Origin: Limnospira sp050045915
Lineage (GTDB): Bacteria > Cyanobacteriota > Cyanobacteriia > Cyanobacteriales > Microcoleaceae
NCBI GenBank assembly: GCA_050045915.1
Contig: JBNGCR010000038.1
Span: 1 to 35,272 of the forward strand
Direction: 5' to 3'
Length of the DNA: 35,272 nt
Part shown: positions 8,059 to 16,225 of the stretch, piece after piece
Numbering within the stretch: the stretch's first letter is position 1
Layout: every line of letters starts with the position of its first letter
Notes under the pieces: model-generated
What the model was told of the DNA's origin: nothing
Seen by the model: only the letters and a program-made list of their open reading frames with translations
The model's database searches: none
Position numbers and translations under genes: made by a program

Positions 8059-8084
8059 CGTAAAAACCTTTGAGATGATGTTCT

Positions 8085-8513
8085 ATGGCAGAAGAACTGA
8101 CAGGAAATCCACCGAAATTCGGCGGCAGCACCGGCGGCCTTCTCACCAAAGCCCAAGTTGAGGAGAAGTACGCGATCACTTGGACCAGCTCCAAAGAGCA
8201 GGTCTTTGAAATGCCCACCGGCGGCGCCGCGGTCATGAACGAGGGAGAAAACTTGCTTTATCTGGCTCGCAAAGAGCAGTGCTTGGCCCTCGGAACCCAA
8301 CTGAAAACCAAATTCAAGCCCAAAATCACCGATTACAAGATCTATCGGATCTATGCCGACGGGAACACGGAATACCTCCATCCCAAAGATGGCGTCTTCC
8401 CCGAGAAGGTCAACGAAGGCCGCGAATTCAACGGCAAAATCGATCGCAATATCGGCAAAAACCCCAACCCCGCCCAAGTTAAATTTAGCGGAAAAGCGAC
8501 CTACGAAGTGTAA
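8085..8513 (+). CDS. psaD: PsaD, photosystem I reaction centre subunit II
   Basis: 142 residues, the normal length for cyanobacterial PsaD. It is a peripheral protein on the cytoplasmic side of photosystem I that holds PsaC in place and docks ferredoxin. The sequence is recognisable along its whole length: 'LTGNPPKFGGSTGGLL' near the start, 'EKYAITWTS', 'ITDYKIYRIYADGNTEYLHPKDGVFPE' around 80-107 (described here by its two halves), and a basic C-terminal part 'NGKIDRNIGKNPNP'. ATG 8085 gives the standard MAEELTG start. The next gene is trpE, an arrangement I recall from Synechocystis 6803 (slr0737-slr0738). Confidence 0.98.
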   Translation: MAEELTGNPPKFGGSTGGLLTKAQVEEKYAITWTSSKEQVFEMPTGGAAVMNEGENLLYLARKEQCLALGTQLKTKFKPKITDYKIYRIYADGNTEYLHPKDGVFPEKVNEGREFNGKIDRNIGKNPNPAQVKFSGKATYEV

Positions 8514-8898
8514 CGCTTCGCGATCGCATTGGGAAATCTCGCTAGGTTGCGATTTGGGGTTGACGGGTTCCCCGACTGGGGGAAATCGTCCCGCAGCCGT
8601 AACGTCAATTCCGGTTCGGCGGGCGACGGGTTGAACAACCCGAGCCAGCCGAACCGAAATCTCGCCGATTTCCGCTTGTCATCTCGATAAGGATGCGAGC
8701 GGAGATCGATTTTCTGTCGAAAGTCGGGAATGGAAACGGGGCGTTTCAGGGTTTTTGTCGGAATGGGCGATCGCAACGCGCGGATCGCCACCGTGATAAA
8801 TTGTTCAATGTCTGCATCCCAAACCGGAGTGCTTCTCGGAACGAGCCGAGCGGGACGGACGCTTTGAATCAAATACGAGTTTCCCCACCACCAAGACC
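8514..8898 (+). other. psaD-trpE intergenic region with strong nested hairpin
   Basis: 385 bp without a credible gene. A nested inverted repeat lies at 8612-8656: outer arms CGGTTCGGC (8612-8620) and GCCGAACCG (8648-8656), inner arms GGGTT and AACCC (8628-8640). No T-run follows, so it is a poor classical terminator but could stabilise or process psaD mRNA. A smaller hairpin, TTCCCC-gact-GGGGGAA, lies near 8569-8585. No obvious trp leader peptide or attenuator was found. The trpE promoter is unclear; TTGACG near 8562 could be a -35. Confidence 0.5.
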
Positions 8899-10425
8899 AT
8901 GATTTTTCCAGATTTCTCCCAATTCTCCCAACTGGCAAACCGGGGCAACTTCATTCCCGTCTATCAGGAGTGGGTGGCGGACTTGGATACGCCCGTTTCG
9001 GCCTGGTATCGTGTCTGTGCGGGCCAGCCCTACAACTTCCTGCTGGAGTCGGTGGAGGGGGGAGAAAATATCGGGCGCTACAGTTTTTTGGGCTGCGATC
9101 CCCTGTGGATTTTGGAGGCGAGGGGCGATCGCACCGTGCAGCGGTATCGGGACGGCAAAGAAGAAGGTTTCGAGGGCGATCCGTTTCAGGTTTTGGCCGA
9201 CTGTCTCCGACCCTATCAACCGGTGAACTTGCCGCAACTGCCGCCGGGAATCGGGGGATTGTTCGGGTTTTGGGGGTACGAATTGATCCGCTGGATCGAA
9301 CCGCGAGTTCCCGTCTATCCCCCCGAGGCGGGGGACTTCCCGGACGGGTTGTGGATGCAGTTGGACAGTTTATTAATTTTCGACCAGGTGAAGCGGAAAG
9401 TGTGGGCGATCGCTTACGCGGATTTGCGGGAAACCGATTTGGAAACGGCTTATCATCAGGCCTGCGATCGCGTCTCCCAACTGGTGGACAAGCTGCAATC
9501 TCCCCTGTCCCGCCAGAGTACCCTGTTGGAGTGGACGCCTCCCCACGGACGGACTGAGGACAAAAACCCGCAATATACCAGCAATTTTACCCGCGACCAA
9601 TTCTGTGCGGCGGTGGACAAAGCCAAGGACTATATCCGCGCCGGAGATATATTCCAAGTCGTCATCTCCCAGCGGTTGGAGGCTGACTACGACGGCGATC
9701 CCTTCTCGTTATATCGATCGCTGCGGTTGATCAACCCTTCCCCCTACATGGCTTATTTTAACTTCGGGGATTGGCAGATCATCGGGTCGAGTCCGGAAGT
9801 GATGGTGAAAGCCGAAAAAACTGATAATGGAAAAGCGATCGCCACCCTGCGGCCGATCGCCGGAACCCGGAAACGCGGCAAAACGACTCGGGAGGATGAG
9901 GCGTTGGAAACAGATTTGCTCCAAGATCCCAAAGAAATCGCCGAGCACGTTATGTTAGTCGATCTCGGACGCAATGACCTGGGGCGAGTCTGCAACAGCG
10001 GCACGGTGCGCGTCGATGAATTGATGGTCGTCGAACGCTACTCCCACGTCATGCACATCGTCAGTAACGTGGTGGGGGAATTGTCCGGCGACAAAACCGC
10101 CTGGGACTTGCTGAAAGCCTGTTTCCCGGCGGGAACCGTCAGCGGCGCCCCCAAAATTCGGGCGATGGAAATTATCCACGAATTGGAACCGAGCCGCCGC
10201 GGCCCCTATTCTGGAGTTTACGGTTACTATGATTTTGAAGGACAACTCAACAGCGCCATCACCATCCGCACCATGATGGTGCGTCGGCGGGAAGACGGGA
10301 CGCGGCAGGTTTCGGTCCAAGCCGGCGCCGGACTGGTGGCCGACTCCCAACCCCAAATGGAATACGAAGAAACCCTCAACAAAGCGAGGGGATTACTCGA
10401 AGCGATTCGCTGTTTGAAAATTTAG
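8899..10425 (+). CDS. trpE: TrpE, anthranilate synthase component I
   Basis: 508 residues. With the TrpG glutaminase it converts chorismate and glutamine to anthranilate, the first committed step of tryptophan synthesis. The N-terminal 'LLESVEGGENIGRYSFLG' (48-65) is the feedback motif that binds tryptophan, and 'NPSPYMAYFNF' (about 279-289) is its partner; both are intact, so the enzyme should be tryptophan-inhibited. The chorismate-binding half carries 'RPIAGTRKRGKT', 'HVMLVDLGRNDLGRV' and the signature 'GTVSGAPKIRAMEIIHELE' near 413-431. Features favour anthranilate synthase over isochorismate or PABA synthase. ATG 8899 begins the family N-terminus; no strong Shine-Dalgarno is seen. No other trp gene is adjacent. 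Confidence 0.96.
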   Translation: MIFPDFSQFSQLANRGNFIPVYQEWVADLDTPVSAWYRVCAGQPYNFLLESVEGGENIGRYSFLGCDPLWILEARGDRTVQRYRDGKEEGFEGDPFQVLADCLRPYQPVNLPQLPPGIGGLFGFWGYELIRWIEPRVPVYPPEAGDFPDGLWMQLDSLLIFDQVKRKVWAIAYADLRETDLETAYHQACDRVSQLVDKLQSPLSRQSTLLEWTPPHGRTEDKNPQYTSNFTRDQFCAAVDKAKDYIRAGDIFQVVISQRLEADYDGDPFSLYRSLRLINPSPYMAYFNFGDWQIIGSSPEVMVKAEKTDNGKAIATLRPIAGTRKRGKTTREDEALETDLLQDPKEIAEHVMLVDLGRNDLGRVCNSGTVRVDELMVVERYSHVMHIVSNVVGELSGDKTAWDLLKACFPAGTVSGAPKIRAMEIIHELEPSRRGPYSGVYGYYDFEGQLNSAITIRTMMVRRREDGTRQVSVQAGAGLVADSQPQMEYEETLNKARGLLEAIRCLKI

Positions 10426-10453
10426 GGTGTAGGGTGTAGGGTGTAGGGTGTAG
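10426..10453. repeat. Heptamer tandem repeat GGTGTAG x4
   Basis: Four perfect copies of GGTGTAG start at the base after the trpE stop codon. Related reversed words (CCCTACA) occur at 11652-11666. Heptanucleotide tandem repeats (STRR type) are a known feature of filamentous cyanobacterial genomes. A small hairpin-prone stretch, GGCAACC-gtctct-GGTTGCC, follows at 10455-10474. Confidence 0.9.
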
Positions 10454-10549
10454 GGGCAACCGTCTCTGGTTGCCGGTTTCGATTCCCAATTCCCGATTTC
10501 CCATTAAGAAGCGTGTAGCGCCATACTACTCAATTCCCAGGTTGCTCCT

Positions 10550-11437
10550 ATGAATTTCTACATCGTCGATGTTTTTGCCGAAGCCAAATATGCCGGGAAT
10601 CAACTCGCCGTTTTTTTGGGTGAGGGTACAGCCTCTTTATCCGACGAAGAAATGTTAGAAATTGCCCGGGAGATTAATTATTCGGAAACCACCTTTATCC
10701 GCTCCGAAAATTTAGAAGATGGTGGCTACGACGTGCGAATTTTTACCCCATCGAAAGAACTGCCCTTCGCCGGACATCCAACCTTGGGAACGGCCTATAT
10801 TATCCAACAGGAAATTATCAAAAAACCCGTCGATCGCATCATTCTCAACCTGGGTGTCGGTCAAATTCCGGTGACGTGGAGCGATGCGGGCAGCGAGGAA
10901 GAACTGCTGTGGATGCGGCAAAATTCCCCCGAATTTTATCAAACATTTGACCGGGAGGCGATCGCCCCGGTATTGGGTTTAGAAATTGAAGATTTCGACG
11001 ATCGCTTCCCCATCCAAGAAGTCTCGACGGGGATTCCGTTTATTATTACGCCCCTCAAAACCCAGGCTGCACTCAAAAAGGCGAAGGTCAATTTAGACGC
11101 CTATTATCAATTCATTAAAACCGCGAACGCCAAAGAAATTTTCATTTTCTGCCCGGAAGCCTACGACCCGGAACACCAGTTCAGCGCCAGGATGTTCGCC
11201 CCCGCCCTGGGCATCCCGGAAGATCCGGCGACGGGGAGCGCCAACGGCTGTTTCGCCGGTTATTTAGCGCACCACGGCTATTTGGAGGGCGATCGCGTCG
11301 AGGTGCAGGTGGAACAGGGCTACGAAATCGAACGCCCCTCTTTGCTATTCTTAAAAGCGCAAAAAAATGGGGATAAAATTGAAGTCATGGTGGGGGGAAG
11401 AGTGGTCGCGATCGCCCAAGGGGAATGGTTGAATTAA
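10550..11437 (+). CDS. PhzF-family isomerase/epimerase-like protein
   Basis: 295 residues matching the PhzF fold family (two diaminopimelate-epimerase-like halves). Family members catalyse proton shifts on small amino or hydroxy acids; PhzF itself acts in phenazine synthesis, but most cyanobacterial homologues have no known substrate. The catalytic glutamate is Glu46 in 'NYSETTFI'. Other family motifs are 'FTPSKELPFAGHPTLGTA' (65-82) and 'DPATGSANGCFAGYL' near 225-239. No phenazine genes are nearby, so a phenazine role should not be assumed. ATG 10550 starts the usual 'MNFYIVDVFA'. It is flanked on both sides by repeats and appears to be a single gene. Confidence 0.9.
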   Translation: MNFYIVDVFAEAKYAGNQLAVFLGEGTASLSDEEMLEIAREINYSETTFIRSENLEDGGYDVRIFTPSKELPFAGHPTLGTAYIIQQEIIKKPVDRIILNLGVGQIPVTWSDAGSEEELLWMRQNSPEFYQTFDREAIAPVLGLEIEDFDDRFPIQEVSTGIPFIITPLKTQAALKKAKVNLDAYYQFIKTANAKEIFIFCPEAYDPEHQFSARMFAPALGIPEDPATGSANGCFAGYLAHHGYLEGDRVEVQVEQGYEIERPSLLFLKAQKNGDKIEVMVGGRVVAIAQGEWLN

Positions 11438-11504
11438 ATTCAAAATTCAAAATTCAAAATTCAAAAATTCCGAACGCGGATGAATCGGATTTCACGGATC
11501 ATAC

Positions 11505-11620
11505 TAATATCAAATCCGGTTGAATACCCAGAAATCAAAACCAACTCCGGCTCCCCCCTTGTTAAGGGGGGCTGGGGGGGGATGAGGGGGGGCGGGTAAA
11601 TAACCGGATCTGATACAATT
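11505..11620. mobile_element. MITE-like element with TATCARATCCGGTT terminal inverted repeats
   Basis: The left end TAATATCAAATCCGGTT (11505-11521) and right end AACCGGATCTGATACAATT (11602-11620) are imperfect inverted repeats bounding 116 bp. The same ends bound the elements at 22803-22920 and 24512-24673. The interior here has a C-run/G-run hairpin around 11553-11575 instead of the two-hairpin core. No coding capacity. Just upstream, an AAATTCA-type short tandem repeat runs from 11437 to 11466. Confidence 0.65.
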
Positions 11621-11679
11621 ATTGATTCGCGAATATTGATTCGCGAATCGCCCCTACACCCTACACCCTAAACCCTTCC

Positions 11680-12036
11680 ATGAAAATCACTAACTTGCAC
11701 GAGATCCCAGAAAAATCGGTATCCCACAATCCGGACATCAAAAAAAAGGTGATGCTGCAACTGGGAGATTTGCCCCATTTAACCAACTTTTCCCAAGCCC
11801 GATTCGCCCCCGGTCAAATTGCCCGCGCCCACGCCCATGGGGATATGTGCGAAGTCTTTTTCGTGGAATCGGGGTCGGGAACCATCCAAATTGACGGCAC
11901 GACCTACGATCTGAAGCCGGGAGCGTGCATCGCCGTGGAAGTGGGGGAAGTGCACGAAATTGCCAACACCGGATCGGCAGAATTAGTGTTAACCTATTTC
12001 GGATTGCGGGTTCCGACCGACTCCAAAGCGGATTAA
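11680..12036 (+). CDS. Small single-domain cupin protein
   Basis: 118 residues forming one cupin barrel (cupin_2 type). Metal ligands are in place: His51, His53 and Glu58 in 'HAHGDMCEVFF', then His92 in 'GEVHEIAN'. The conserved 'GTIQIDGTTYDLKPGACIAV' strand region lies at 67-86. Such proteins bind a divalent metal and may be dioxygenases, isomerases or sugar-binding sensors; no specific activity can be assigned. It ends 113 bp before the carbamoyltransferase start, but a good promoter lies between them, so it is probably a separate unit. Confidence 0.85.
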   Translation: MKITNLHEIPEKSVSHNPDIKKKVMLQLGDLPHLTNFSQARFAPGQIARAHAHGDMCEVFFVESGSGTIQIDGTTYDLKPGACIAVEVGEVHEIANTGSAELVLTYFGLRVPTDSKAD

Positions 12037-12050
12037 TTTTTCCGGGGCGG

Positions 12051-12122
12051 TTGAGCTTGGCCAGGAATTCGCTATAATCTGTGGATATTTTGACCTAGGG
12101 CGTGGGGACTCGCCCCGGGGCG
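12051..12122 (+). promoter_or_regulatory. Promoter and leader palindrome of the carbamoyltransferase operon
   Basis: TTGAGC (12051-12056), a 16-bp spacer and TATAAT (12073-12078) form a good sigma-70-type promoter. About 33 bp further, in the untranslated leader, is the perfect 12-bp palindrome CGCCCCGGGGCG (12111-12122). It could be an operator or an RNA hairpin in the leader. A GAGGAG ribosome site (12138-12144 region) then precedes ATG 12150. Confidence 0.6.
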
Positions 12123-12149
12123 GAAAGTGCATATTGTGAGGAGACGTGC

Positions 12150-14087
12150 ATGAACATACTTGGAATCTCAGCCTACTACCATGACAGTGCCGCGGCTTTA
12201 GTCCGGGACGGGGATATCGTCGCCGCCGCCCAGGAGGAGCGATTTTCCCGCAAAAAGCACGACGCCCGATTTCCCGAAAACGCCGTCCGCTACTGCCTGA
12301 AAGAGGCCGGAATCACCCTCCAGGATGTCGATCGCATCGTCTTCTACGACAAACCCCTCATCAAATTTGAACGCCTCCTCGAAACCTACCTCAGCTACGC
12401 CCCGCGCGGGTTTCGCTCCTTCATCGCAGCCATGCCGATTTGGCTCAAAGAAAAGTTATATCTCAAAACCCTATTAAAACGAGAACTCGCCGCCCTCCTG
12501 GGGGTAAAAAAAGCCGTCCTGCCCCCCCTGATGTTCACCGAACACCACCAGTCCCACGCCGCCTCCGCCTTCTTCCCCAGTCCCTTTGAAAAAGCCGCCG
12601 TGATGTGCCTCGACGGGGTGGGCGAGTGGGCCACCACCTCCGTCTGGTTGGGAGAGGGCAACAGCCTCACCCCCCTGTGGGAAATCGACTTTCCCCACTC
12701 CCTCGGTTTGCTGTATTCCGCCTTCACCTACTACACGGGATTCAAAGTCAACTCGGGGGAATACAAATTGATGGGGTTGGCGCCCTACGGGGAACCCCGC
12801 TACGTCGATCGCATTTTGACCCATTTAATCGACCTCAAGGACGACGGCACCTTCCGGTTGAATATGGAGTATTTCAACTACGCCACCGGGTTGACGATGA
12901 CGAATAAAAAATTCGATCGCCTGTTCGACGGCCCGCCCCGGAAGCCGGAAACCCAAATTAGTCAACGGGAAATGGACATCGCCGCCTCCATCCAAGTGGT
13001 GACGGAGGAAGTGGTGCTGCGGCTGGCCCGAACCGTTCAAAAAGAATTAAACGTCGATTATCTCTGTTTAGCTGGCGGTGTCGCCCTCAACTGCGTCGCC
13101 AACGGACGCCTGTTGCGGGAGGGTCCGTTCAAAGATATTTGGGTGCAACCGGCGGCAGGAGATGCCGGAGGAGCCCTGGGGGCAGCTTTGGCGGTTTGGT
13201 ATCAGTATTGCGAACAGCCCCGGACGGTGAGACGGCAAACAGTCGCGGCGGCGGAAACGGAACTAGAAGCCACCGTGGGGGCAGAAACGGCAGTGGCTAC
13301 CCTCACGCCTCGGGTGATGCCGACGGCGGCGCCTGCCGATCTGATGAAAGGCGCCTATTTGGGCCCCAATTTCAGCAATGGAGAAATTCGCGATTATCTC
13401 GACTCCATTGATGCCCGGTATGTCTATTTAGAAGATGTCGAACTGATGCCCCGGTTGGCGGATATCCTCGCCGAAGGTAACGTGGTGGGCTGGTTCCAGG
13501 GCCGGATGGAATTTGGGCCGCGGGCGTTGGGGGGGCGATCGATTATCGGCGACCCCCGCAACACCAAAATGCAGTCGGTGATGAACCTGAAAATCAAATA
13601 TCGGGAGTCGTTCCGGCCGTTTGCCCCGTCGGTGTTGGCGGAGCGGGTTTCGGACTATTTTGAACACAATCGCCCCAGTCCCTATATGCTGATGGTGGCG
13701 CCGGTGAAGGAGTCCCGCCGGATTCCGATGACGGCCGAACAGCAGCAGTTATTTGGCATCGAAAAACTCAACATTCCGCGATCGGAAATTCCCGCCATCA
13801 CCCACGTCGATTATTCCGCCCGCATTCAAACCGTCCACAAAGAAACTAACCCCCGCTACCACAGTTTAATCAGCCATTTCGATAAACGGACGGGGTGCGG
13901 GGCGATCGTCAACACCTCCTTCAACGTCCGCGGCGAACCCATCGTCTGCACCCCCGAAGACGCCTACCGCTGCTTCATGCGGACGGAGATGGATTACCTG
14001 GTGTTGGAAAATTATCTGTTGGCGAAAACGGAACAGACCCCCTGGGAAAAAGACGAATCTTGGAAACAAGAATTCGAGCTCGATTAA
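12150..14087 (+). CDS. Carbamoyltransferase (NodU/CmcH/TobZ family)
   Basis: 645 residues. The family transfers the carbamoyl group of carbamoyl phosphate, through a carbamoyl-adenylate, to a hydroxyl on a sugar, antibiotic or other acceptor. The N-terminal Kae1-like domain starts with 'MNILGISAYYHDSAAALV' and carries 'TEHHQSHAASAFFPSPF' around 125-141, whose histidines bind the metal in TobZ. The C-terminal domain holds 'FQGRMEFGPRALGGRSIIG' near 449-467 and 'IVNTSFNVRGEPIVCTPEDA'. A variable Ala/Thr-rich stretch lies around 355-400. I chose ATG 12150 over an upstream GTG because of the GAGGAG site and the family N-terminus. It is the first gene of a likely operon with SxtJ-like, DUF5989-like and two SGNH-like genes; the acceptor is unknown. 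Confidence 0.92.
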   Translation: MNILGISAYYHDSAAALVRDGDIVAAAQEERFSRKKHDARFPENAVRYCLKEAGITLQDVDRIVFYDKPLIKFERLLETYLSYAPRGFRSFIAAMPIWLKEKLYLKTLLKRELAALLGVKKAVLPPLMFTEHHQSHAASAFFPSPFEKAAVMCLDGVGEWATTSVWLGEGNSLTPLWEIDFPHSLGLLYSAFTYYTGFKVNSGEYKLMGLAPYGEPRYVDRILTHLIDLKDDGTFRLNMEYFNYATGLTMTNKKFDRLFDGPPRKPETQISQREMDIAASIQVVTEEVVLRLARTVQKELNVDYLCLAGGVALNCVANGRLLREGPFKDIWVQPAAGDAGGALGAALAVWYQYCEQPRTVRRQTVAAAETELEATVGAETAVATLTPRVMPTAAPADLMKGAYLGPNFSNGEIRDYLDSIDARYVYLEDVELMPRLADILAEGNVVGWFQGRMEFGPRALGGRSIIGDPRNTKMQSVMNLKIKYRESFRPFAPSVLAERVSDYFEHNRPSPYMLMVAPVKESRRIPMTAEQQQLFGIEKLNIPRSEIPAITHVDYSARIQTVHKETNPRYHSLISHFDKRTGCGAIVNTSFNVRGEPIVCTPEDAYRCFMRTEMDYLVLENYLLAKTEQTPWEKDESWKQEFELD

Positions 14088-14183
14088 TCCCCCAATCCCC
14101 GCCAATCATCGCTCAAACCCGACCCCAATCTGCGTCAATCTGCGAAATCTGCGGATCGTTCACTTTCACTTTAAAAAATCACT

Positions 14184-14597
14184 ATGGCCGTTCACGATAT
14201 CCCCAAACTCGATCGCCAAGGACTGCGAAAATTCGGACTGACGACGGGTGCAATTTTTGCGGTATTATTCGGCTTCCTGCTGCCGCTCCTTTTCCGCCAC
14301 TGGCCCCCCCCGGCGTGGCCCTGGGTCATTGGGACGGTACTCGGCGCCTGGGCTTTGCTGTCCCCCTCCACCCTCAACCCGGTTTATAAGGTCTGGATGC
14401 GAATCGGGTTGGTGCTGAGTTCGATCAACACCCGAATTATTTTGGGACTCGTGTTTTACGCTATAATCGCACCGATGGGGGCGGTGAAGCGTCTGTTTGG
14501 CTCCGATGCCATGCGGCGGGATCTCGATCCCGACCTGCCGACCTATCGGGTTCCCAGCCAACCCAGAACTAAAATGAGTATGGAGCGTCCGTATTAG
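14184..14597 (+). CDS. SxtJ-like small membrane protein
   Basis: 137 residues with hydrophobic segments at about 22-37, 46-60 and 84-98, and a polar C-terminus rich in Pro and Arg. The core 'STLNPVYKVWMRIGLVLSSINTRI' (best seen in pieces around 61-84) and 'RLFGSDAMRRDLDPDLP' are characteristic of the SxtJ family, named after a gene next to the O-carbamoyltransferase of saxitoxin clusters. Its biochemical function is unknown. It follows the carbamoyltransferase after 96 bp and its stop codon overlaps the next start by one base, so it is part of the operon. Nothing else of a saxitoxin pathway is present, so toxin production is not implied. Confidence 0.85.
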   Translation: MAVHDIPKLDRQGLRKFGLTTGAIFAVLFGFLLPLLFRHWPPPAWPWVIGTVLGAWALLSPSTLNPVYKVWMRIGLVLSSINTRIILGLVFYAIIAPMGAVKRLFGSDAMRRDLDPDLPTYRVPSQPRTKMSMERPY

Positions 14598-14761
14598 TGT
14601 TTGAAGCGACAGTCGATTTTATCAAAGATTTGTGGGGATTTTTGAGGGAGCGAAAGAAATATTGGCTGCTCCCTCTGATCGTGACTCTGGTGTTGTTGGG
14701 GGCGTTGATCGTTTTGAGTCAAGGTTCCGCGATCGCACCGTTTATTTACACATTATTTTGA
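14597..14761 (+). CDS. DUF5989-like 54-residue membrane peptide
   Basis: A GTG start shares its first base with the SxtJ-like stop (TAGTG), giving 54 residues: a short amphipathic N-terminus 'FEATVDFIKDLWGFLRERKK', then one hydrophobic helix (about 23-42) and a short tail ending 'FIYTLF'. The size, the 'LWxFLRERKKYWLLPL' pattern and the position next to a carbamoyltransferase/SxtJ pair fit the DUF5989 family. The one-base overlap implies translational coupling. The function is unknown; a small accessory subunit of a membrane modification complex is a reasonable guess. It is short enough to be missed by automatic gene calls. Confidence 0.75.
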   Translation: MFEATVDFIKDLWGFLRERKKYWLLPLIVTLVLLGALIVLSQGSAIAPFIYTLF

Positions 14762-14866
14762 TGCCGTGCGGGGGGTAAAATAGGGTTGTCAAAATGGGGG
14801 AAAGGTCGCCTCTCCCCTCGTTTTTATTCCCCGCGATCGGGTGTCTAAGGTTCGAGCGTTTTTTCC

Positions 14867-16207
14867 ATGAAAAACCTGAAAAATAGTCGGCAAGTTCTCA
14901 AGGTTTTCGCGATCAATTTTGCCCTCATCCTGCTGGTGTTGGAGGGGGTGCCGCTGCTGTTTTATTTGATAACGGAAGGGCGGTTGATTTATAGCCGCGA
15001 TCGCACCCAAAATGAAGCCCGGGAAGTCTTGCAACAAGCCGGCATCCGGACGCGAGAGGATGGCGAGGAACGGGAGGCGATCTATGAGCGGTTCCAGCCC
15101 TATTTTGGATATGTATTAAAGCCGGGAGCTTTCGGCGAAAATCAGTTCGGTTTGAAAGTCAACAATTACGGTTTCTTCACCCTCTACGACTATCCGTTTC
15201 AGAAAGCCAATGACAATCAGTTCATTATCGGGATATTTGGTGGCTCTGTAGCCGTGGATGTCGCCAACAATGAAGTCGTCAACAAGGGGGCAACGACCAC
15301 ATTAATTCAACAACTCAAATCCGTTCCCGAACTGGCGAATAAAGAGTTTATTATTTTAAACTTTGCCCACGGGGGTTACAAACAGCCCCAACAGTTATTG
15401 ATTCTCAATTATTTTCTCTCTATCGGGCAGGAATTCGACCTGATTCTCAATATTGACGGCTTCAATGAAGTTGCCCTCCCACCCTTCAATAATGCAGCCG
15501 CTATCCCCATTTCCATGCCCAGTTTCCAGCACGTTCAACCGCTGACGGCGTTGGCAAATACGAGCCTTCCCGTTATTATGGCGATCGCCGATATCACGAA
15601 AACAAAAGAGAAACTGCTGGCGCAGGTCGAACAATTAGAAAACTGCAATTTGGCATCCTGTTACGCCCTGAGTTCCTATCAAGTTGACCGCCTTCTTAAA
15701 CAGTATAAAGAACAGATTTCTGAGTTGGAAGAATTGCAACTCAACTTGAAAAAAAATGATAATAGCCTCGAAAATAGCCTGATTTCCATGCCGAATAATA
15801 AAGAAGTTTTGGGAGATGCGATCGCTTTCGATCAAATGGTTGACTTATGGGCAACTTCTTCCCAAATGATTCATCAAGTTTTGTCGGCTCGAAATATTCC
15901 TTACTTCCAAGTTATCCAACCCAATCAATACCACCCCACCGGACGAACCTTTACCGCAGAAGAAAAAAACCTGTTTGTCAATACACCCTACCTCGAAGGT
16001 GTTCAACAAGGCTATCCTCGCCTATTAGAGCGAGTAGAAACCTTGCAAAATTCCGGCATTAATGTCATCAATGCTGTCACCGTTTTCGATGAAGAAAAAG
16101 AAAGTGTTTATCGGGATAACTGCTGTCATTATAACCCCAAAGGACAAGAGATATTTACAGAATATATTGGACAATCTGTGGGCGAAAAACTGAAGTCAAG
16201 TCAATAA
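14867..16207 (+). CDS. Membrane-anchored SGNH/GDSL-like protein, copy 1
   Basis: 446 residues. One N-terminal transmembrane helix (about 13-35) precedes a large domain that should face outward. SGNH blocks can be traced: block I 'IGIFGGSVA' with candidate nucleophile Ser127, a glycine block 'HGGYKQPQQLLILNY', block III 'NIDGFNE', and block V 'RDNCCHYNPKGQEIF' near the C-terminus with the histidine. A central Glu/Leu-rich stretch (about 240-300) may form a coiled coil. The family includes esterases and acyltransferases acting on surface glycans. Copy 2 follows by 18 bp and is a clear paralogue. It lies 105 bp downstream of the DUF5989-like gene. In block V the residue just before CCH is Asn here but Asp in copy 2. 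Confidence 0.7.
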   Translation: MKNLKNSRQVLKVFAINFALILLVLEGVPLLFYLITEGRLIYSRDRTQNEAREVLQQAGIRTREDGEEREAIYERFQPYFGYVLKPGAFGENQFGLKVNNYGFFTLYDYPFQKANDNQFIIGIFGGSVAVDVANNEVVNKGATTTLIQQLKSVPELANKEFIILNFAHGGYKQPQQLLILNYFLSIGQEFDLILNIDGFNEVALPPFNNAAAIPISMPSFQHVQPLTALANTSLPVIMAIADITKTKEKLLAQVEQLENCNLASCYALSSYQVDRLLKQYKEQISELEELQLNLKKNDNSLENSLISMPNNKEVLGDAIAFDQMVDLWATSSQMIHQVLSARNIPYFQVIQPNQYHPTGRTFTAEEKNLFVNTPYLEGVQQGYPRLLERVETLQNSGINVINAVTVFDEEKESVYRDNCCHYNPKGQEIFTEYIGQSVGEKLKSSQ

Positions 16208-16225
16208 TTTTTTTTGATTTCAATC

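Noticed and set aside
8501..8938. 145-residue minus-strand frame between psaD and trpE
   Set aside because: Overlaps the starts and ends of both real genes, follows the hairpin, and shows no recognisable sequence.
10550..11437. Phenazine biosynthesis
   Set aside because: Only a PhzF-fold protein is present, a very widespread family; no other phz gene is nearby.
12102..12149. GTG start giving 16 extra residues on the carbamoyltransferase
   Set aside because: The ATG at 12150 has a GAGGAG ribosome site and begins the family N-terminus; the extra sequence covers the leader palindrome.
12150..14761. Saxitoxin biosynthesis cluster
   Set aside because: Only the carbamoyltransferase/SxtJ-type neighbourhood is shared; no polyketide synthase-like or amidinotransferase genes are present.
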